A stretch of 64,000 nucleotides of DNA from Oasisia sp. SBJ-2009. Taxonomy: Eukaryota > Annelida > Polychaeta > Sabellida > Siboglinidae. The stretch covers positions 36,667,675-36,731,674 of the forward strand of contig OZ024862.1 of assembly GCA_964017155.1 (NCBI GenBank), in the 5' to 3' direction. Of this stretch, positions 59,301 through 64,000 are shown piece by piece (the stretch's first letter is position 1; each line of letters starts with the position of its first letter). A program made the translations under genes and the position numbers. The notes under the pieces were generated by a model. That model did no database searches, was not told the DNA's origin, and was given only the letters and a program-made list of their open reading frames with translations.

Positions 59301-59531
59301 GGAGGGACAGGGATAGGGAGAGGGGCGGCCAGGCAGGGAGGAAGGGAGAGAGAAAATGTTTAGTATGTTTAAAGGAAGGGAGGTAAATTAGCAGGGAGAC
59401 AGACAAAGAGAGACAAACAACCAACTTGTTCACTCTGACACATTGCGCATGAGAACGATAAGGGATTGCAACGCCACTCATTTATTATTATGCATTTATT
59501 TCATCTATTTGCTAAAATGCAAAAGGAACGG

Positions 59532-59554
59532 TTTAAATAATAATCACAATGGTA

Positions 59555-59597
<43 letters not shown>

Positions 59598-59730
59598 CGT
59601 GCGTGCGTGCATGCGTGCGTGCGTGTATGCGTGTGTGTGTGTTGAAACGTATCCCTTTCCACCAATACTGTGATGTGTAATTCATAACTGTTGTGGTTGA
59701 AAATAAATTTAAATAATAATCACAATGGTA

Positions 59731-59775
<45 letters not shown>

Positions 59776-59877
59776 CGCGTGCGTGTGTGTTAGCATGTAT
59801 GAGTGTGTATGTTGAAACATATCCCTTTCCACCAATACTGTGATGTGTAATTCATAACTGTTGTGGTTGAAAATAAA
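59532..59877. repeat. Two-copy tandem duplication (about 176-bp unit) containing (GT)n
   Basis: Copies start at 59532 and 59708 (TTTAAATAATAATCACAATG). They share a GTGTGT/GCGC tract and end TTGTGGTTGAAAATAAA. The copies differ mainly in microsatellite length. Confidence 0.92.
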
Positions 59878-60214
59878 AAAATACATCTTCCCAAGGGACA
59901 TGCTTCACTATAAATGGTTTACAGTGGTGGGAGGTAATGCAAGCTTTATGAAACTTGTCACAGCCTGAGCCATTCTTATTGTTTATCGTGTAGGCCTAGT
60001 CGGAAAGATAAACAGGCATTGATGAAGTGCGAGTAGAGATGCTGGCGGTGGCTGAGCGAGTTGGAATATGATCGACAAAAAAAATTGCTGAACACCTGCA
60101 AGAGAGAGGGGAAGTTCACAGAGGAATGCATACTGGGGCTGATAGTCTGAATATAGAAACGAAACGGAGATGTGCATGGCCCATGAAAAATAGAAGCACT
60201 ACGTTGCTAAGGCA

Positions 60215-60620
60215 TATGTTGAAGTTTCTGGAAAGAATCGTGGATGGCAGAATAAGAGCAGTAGTGTAAGGCGAATCGTTGAAGAACAGCTGGAGATTAG
60301 AAAAGGAAGAGGAACAACGGATGGGATGTTTGCCCTGAGTTAGCTAGTTGAGAAGAAACTGGAAGGACACGAGGATATGGCAATTAGATTCATAGACCTG
60401 GAAAAGGCCTATGCCACAATCCCAAGAGAAATGACAATGGGAACACTGATGTGGATAGAGGTCCCGGGCGGGAGGTCAAATTGGTGGAGGGAACACGAAT
60501 ATCAGGGAGCTGTGTGGACCGGGAGTGTCAGGAGAGTCCAAAGTAAATGTTGGTCTGACACAGGGGAGCGCCTTGGGCCCATTGTTGTTTATCGCTGTTG
60601 TGGAACTGATAAGCAGAAAG
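60215..60620 (+). mobile_element. LINE reverse transcriptase fragment
   Basis: Broken frames encode AIRFIDLEKAYATIPREM and a downstream remnant of the GLRQGSALSPLL block, typical of an RTE-like endonuclease/reverse transcriptase. It is decayed by frameshifts. Confidence 0.7.
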
Positions 60621-60810
60621 ATTTTTATAAAAGTCTTTGGGACAGTAAACTCGTGGCTTTGAAAAGAGAATCACTATTAAACAAATTTGCTGACGGAGGT
60701 CTTAACGTTGTAGATATTAGAACTAAACTATAATCTCTATCTGTTAAACAAGTTCTGCAATTAATTAAAGAGCATAGAGCCAAGTGGACCTTCTTACTGT
60801 GTCCTTAAAG
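60621..60810 (+). mobile_element. Second LINE-type C-terminal fragment, joined to the first
   Basis: Encodes SLLNKFADGGLNVVDIRTKL, then a stop and SVKQVLQLIKEHRAKW, resembling the GGLNLPD region after the reverse transcriptase in L1/Tx1-like elements. It follows a different family's fragment without the missing middle. Confidence 0.5.
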
Positions 60811-61014
60811 TGTATGTAGTTCTGCACCGCTTTTACCCACCTTAAATGTCAAGGTGCTGGTTCACGTCCGGGTAATCTAGTCGGAGAGACAAGCCGTCAA
60901 TCGATGCCTTTTCGAAAACTTTCAATGTTATTAGTAATCTCATTTCTTTCAAATTAAACCATTGCTTAGAACTGTATCAGCTTAGAACATGTTAAATGCG
61001 CTTCTTTCGAGTTT

Positions 61015-61300
61015 GACTTGCTCCCCGCAACATAATCGGCACATCCCATGATCGTTCGACAGACAGTCACACGTGCGTGGACAGCAAATCTCTGCCACGC
61101 CCCATGACCGTCGCCCGGTACAAAATTACGCAACATGTACTGGAGCGCCAGCGACCGATGTCGCTTCGATCGGCGCAGCAAGTTGTCTCTTGTTTCGGCC
61201 GGCCGCATCTATTCACACCACACTCATTCAAACAGATCGTGTTTACAAACACGCCGAACGCTAATATAACCATGCGTAATATATATGGATTGATCGCTAG
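61015..61300. promoter_or_regulatory. CpG-rich patch upstream of the LINE at 62139
   Basis: Dense CG dinucleotides (cgccagcgaccgatgtcgc, tcggccggccgcat) in AT-rich surroundings. It might be a retrotransposon 5' UTR/promoter or a lost gene start. No proof of either. Confidence 0.2.
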
Positions 61301-62138
61301 GGGGCGTTACTTTGAAATTCAAAAATTCGGTTCTGGTGTTTAAAGACTTTTCTATTGTTATATATATATATTTCAAAAAGCTTATGTGTGACTAAGTTGT
61401 TTTTATATAAACAAATATAACAGGATAAGTATTATTTCCTTGTATTCATTAATGTTTAGTTACCTCTATTATCACTCATTTGACAGTTGAATAGCTACTC
61501 TTATTATCGTTTGAATATTTTAGTAAAGTTTGTAAGATTATGTCTCGTAGCCGTAGGTTATAGCAATTATTTATGACTCTTTGGATGTTTATGTTTATTA
61601 TATGTTGACTGGAGCTTATATTATGTAGCCATAATTTTGTAAAATAAATATAGTAGTATGATCATAACAATGCCAATGGAAATGGAAGTGCTAGTAACGT
61701 CAGTGGCCTACTTTGCTAAGACTGATAATTGGCTACGTAAAATTCAAAATTAATATTTTGTATTGTTATTATCATTGATACAAATTGTAGTTTTTTCTGT
61801 GTTGATAGACTGTTGGAAATGCCTTTAACCTGTTTACTAACATGGCTTTTCTAAGGCGTTGTAGTATCTGGCGTCGCCCCAGACTAAAATTCTAACAAGT
61901 CTAATAGACGCTGTCATTTGTTAAAACATCTTTGATCCAACGTCTTACGTTCATTATTTAGACTTGTTCTGACGGTTCTATTAACATAGACTGTGACTGC
62001 AATTTTGAAGAAAAAAAAAAAAACTATTTAAAAAACAATTTCTGATACATTGTGTTATTATTATTTGTGGCCAATTATGTATATTTATGCTTTGTGGCTA
62101 CGTAATATTATCTTGTAGTATGAATTAAAATACCAGAT

Positions 62139-64000
62139 ATGTCACCATTGTTCTTAGTATGTGTTTTTTGCTTGTCATGCTCTGTTGCTGTTAGGGATAA
62201 AAATGTAGTTTTATGCCAATCGTTTAAAACTAATAATTTTAATGTACCTTTTCCCAATAACATAAAAATACATTACTCGATTTCAATGTTGAATAGCTTG
62301 CCATGTCTAAATGTTTGTTTTAATAGAAAGTTACTACCAATACCTCGCTGTACACCAACATTAAAATTAGCTATACTTTTATTACTGGCAGGAGATCTTA
62401 GTTTAAATCCTGGGCCTATTAAAAGAAATATCCGACTGGCAACTACAAATGTAAGATCTGTACGTGATAAAAGTGCTCCACTCTGTGATTTGTTAGTTTC
62501 GAAAAAAATTAATATTCTTGCTGTTACTGAAACATGGCTTAGACCATGTGATACTGCTTCTTGCATTGCTGAAATTTCTCCGTTAGCTAGGCTATACCTT
62601 TTACCATCGACCACGTTTAATAGGACGTGGTGGTGGCATTGGCTTTTAGTATCTGATCATTTCAAAGTTAAATTACATTCTAACCCAGATTATTCTAGTT
62701 TTGAATCTATGTGTGCTGAAATTTCAGATTCTTCTTTTTCTGCATTTTTTGTTTGTATTTATCGTCCTCCAGGACACCCAGCAAATTTCTTTGAGGACTT
62801 TCAAGATCTGTTAGAAAATGTAGCTATTAATTATTCAGAACTTTATATTCTTGGTGATTTTAATCTTCATTTGGATATACATTCTTCAGTTACTACAATG
62901 TTTGATGATATTCTAACATCCTTTGATTTAAAACAACATGTAAACTTTTCGACACATATACATGGCCATTGGCTTGATCTTATAATAACTCATTCAGGTT
63001 GTAATAATATTAAAAAAACTACTGTTTCAGATGGGTTGTCAGACCATCATACTGTAATTGTTGATATTAACATGTTTACAACACCATTGATATTGAAGAA
63101 TTTTTTTTCCTATAGGCCTATACATAAAATAGATATTACTGCCTTCAATGATGATATTTTAAATTCAGATTTGTTTATAAGTCCAGCAGTTCATGAGTGT
63201 GATATATATATATATATATAGACAATTTTGTGATGTCCTTAAGAACTACTTGATAAACATGCTCCACTTGCTTATAAATATATTTCAAAACAATCACCTT
63301 CTCCTTGGATGACATCCGAAATTTTACTATCTAAAAGGAGACGTCGTTATCTTGAACGTGTTTGGCGTAAAACACGCTCATCACTTGATAGGTCACGTTA
63401 TTCTAAACAGTGTCATCTTTGCAATAGACAAATGGCTAAAGCCAAATCTGAATATTTCACTAACATGGTTTCAAGTAACTCTGAAAATTCTCACCAGTTA
63501 TGGAGTTGCATTAATAAAATCCTACACAGACGGGCTGCCCCTTCTCTGCCAAAACATAATTCATTATGCTCTCTATGTGATCTATTTTCAGGTTATTTTA
63601 AGGATAAAATTACCCGTATACAGTCTTCCTTTCCTGTTCATATGTTAAACAAAGTAGAAGTTCAGCCTCCACCGATAAGTTCTCTACTTTCTTCTTTTAC
63701 TCCAGCTACTGCTGAGGAAGTAAGGCAAATTATTATGTCTTCGCCAAATAAATTTTGTGATCTAGATCCAATGCCAACTGTATTGTTGAAAGCATGCATT
63801 GACACCTTACTTGGTACTATAACAAATATTGTAAATGTGTCATTGAGGACAGGTATTTTTTCTGATGATTTTAAACAGGCGCATGTAAATCCACTACTTA
63901 AAAAGACAACTTTGTCGAAAGATAACTTGAAAAATTATAGACCTGTTTCTAATTTGAGTTTCATATCTAAAATTCTTGAAACGGTTGTAGCAAAACGCCT
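62139..64000 (+). mobile_element. CR1/L2-type LINE with 2A-like NPGP motif, leaves the window
   Basis: The first frame (62139-63221) has a hydrophobic N-terminus, LLLLAGDLSLNPGP (residues about 80-93), then an endonuclease: TTNVRSVRDKSAPLCDLL, ILAVTETWLRP, CIYRPPGHPANFFEDFQD, LGDFNLHLD, HIHGHWLDLIIT, DGLSDHHTVIV. An (AT)n run at 63203-63222 breaks the frame. The linker (MTSEILLSKRRRRYLERVW) and the start of the reverse transcriptase (SPNKFCDLDPMPTVLLKA, LKNYRPVSNLSFISKILE) follow to the edge. It is the same family as LINE A but with strongly A/T-ending codons. Confidence 0.9.

Noticed and set aside
59149..59481. Polyproline open frame on the minus strand
   Set aside because: Translation of the (GGGGGA)n array.

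Overview
The window is animal nuclear DNA: two split genes with GT-AG introns, embedded in AT-rich DNA full of microsatellites, minisatellites and transposable elements. I assembled both genes exon by exon; reading frame and intron phase carry through every junction. The mix of elements (CR1/L2-type LINEs, one with a 2A-like NPGP motif, Penelope-like 3' ends, hAT, MULE and TTAA-target elements, tRNA-derived SINEs), together with minisatellites lying against splice junctions, suggests a marine invertebrate. Amphioxus is my best guess, because minisatellites at exon/intron borders are, as I recall, described there. A mollusc or another bilaterian is not excluded.

Layout. (1) 44-15903, minus strand: the N-terminal 938 codons of GON4L (GON-4-like, a nuclear transcriptional co-repressor) in 14 coding exons. 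The gene runs off the left edge. Its introns hold hAT elements (2062-3620 and 8615-10992), Penelope-like fragments, SINEs, a LINE 3' end and a minisatellite at a 5' splice site. A pair of inverted repeats flanks coding exon 5. (2) 15904-22743: divergent intergenic region, about two thirds of it two related TTAA-flanked transposons (16796-18667 and 19709-22179). The second is a giant palindrome. (3) 22744-38268, plus strand: a complete NEK11 kinase gene, 15 coding exons, 660 residues. Two introns carry kilobase-scale minisatellites that end exactly at the next 3' splice site. A third array (29-bp unit) has an 11-unit higher-order period. (4) 38269-64000: no convincing host gene. It holds a MULE with tandem-repeat termini and a 9-bp target duplication (40915-43264), a TA-flanked element built from GGGGCAAAACGGCC-like units (44114-45522), two LINEs in tandem on the minus strand (47250-53125), another hAT element (53475-54708), simple repeats, LINE fragments, and at the right edge an AT-rich CR1/L2-type LINE that leaves the window.

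GON4L and NEK11 are transcribed away from each other. From what is known of the human proteins, GON4L acts in chromatin repression (YY1/SIN3/HDAC) and NEK11 in the G2/M DNA-damage checkpoint. Nothing here shows a direct functional link. The most unusual signal is the repeated coincidence of tandem-repeat arrays with splice junctions in both genes.
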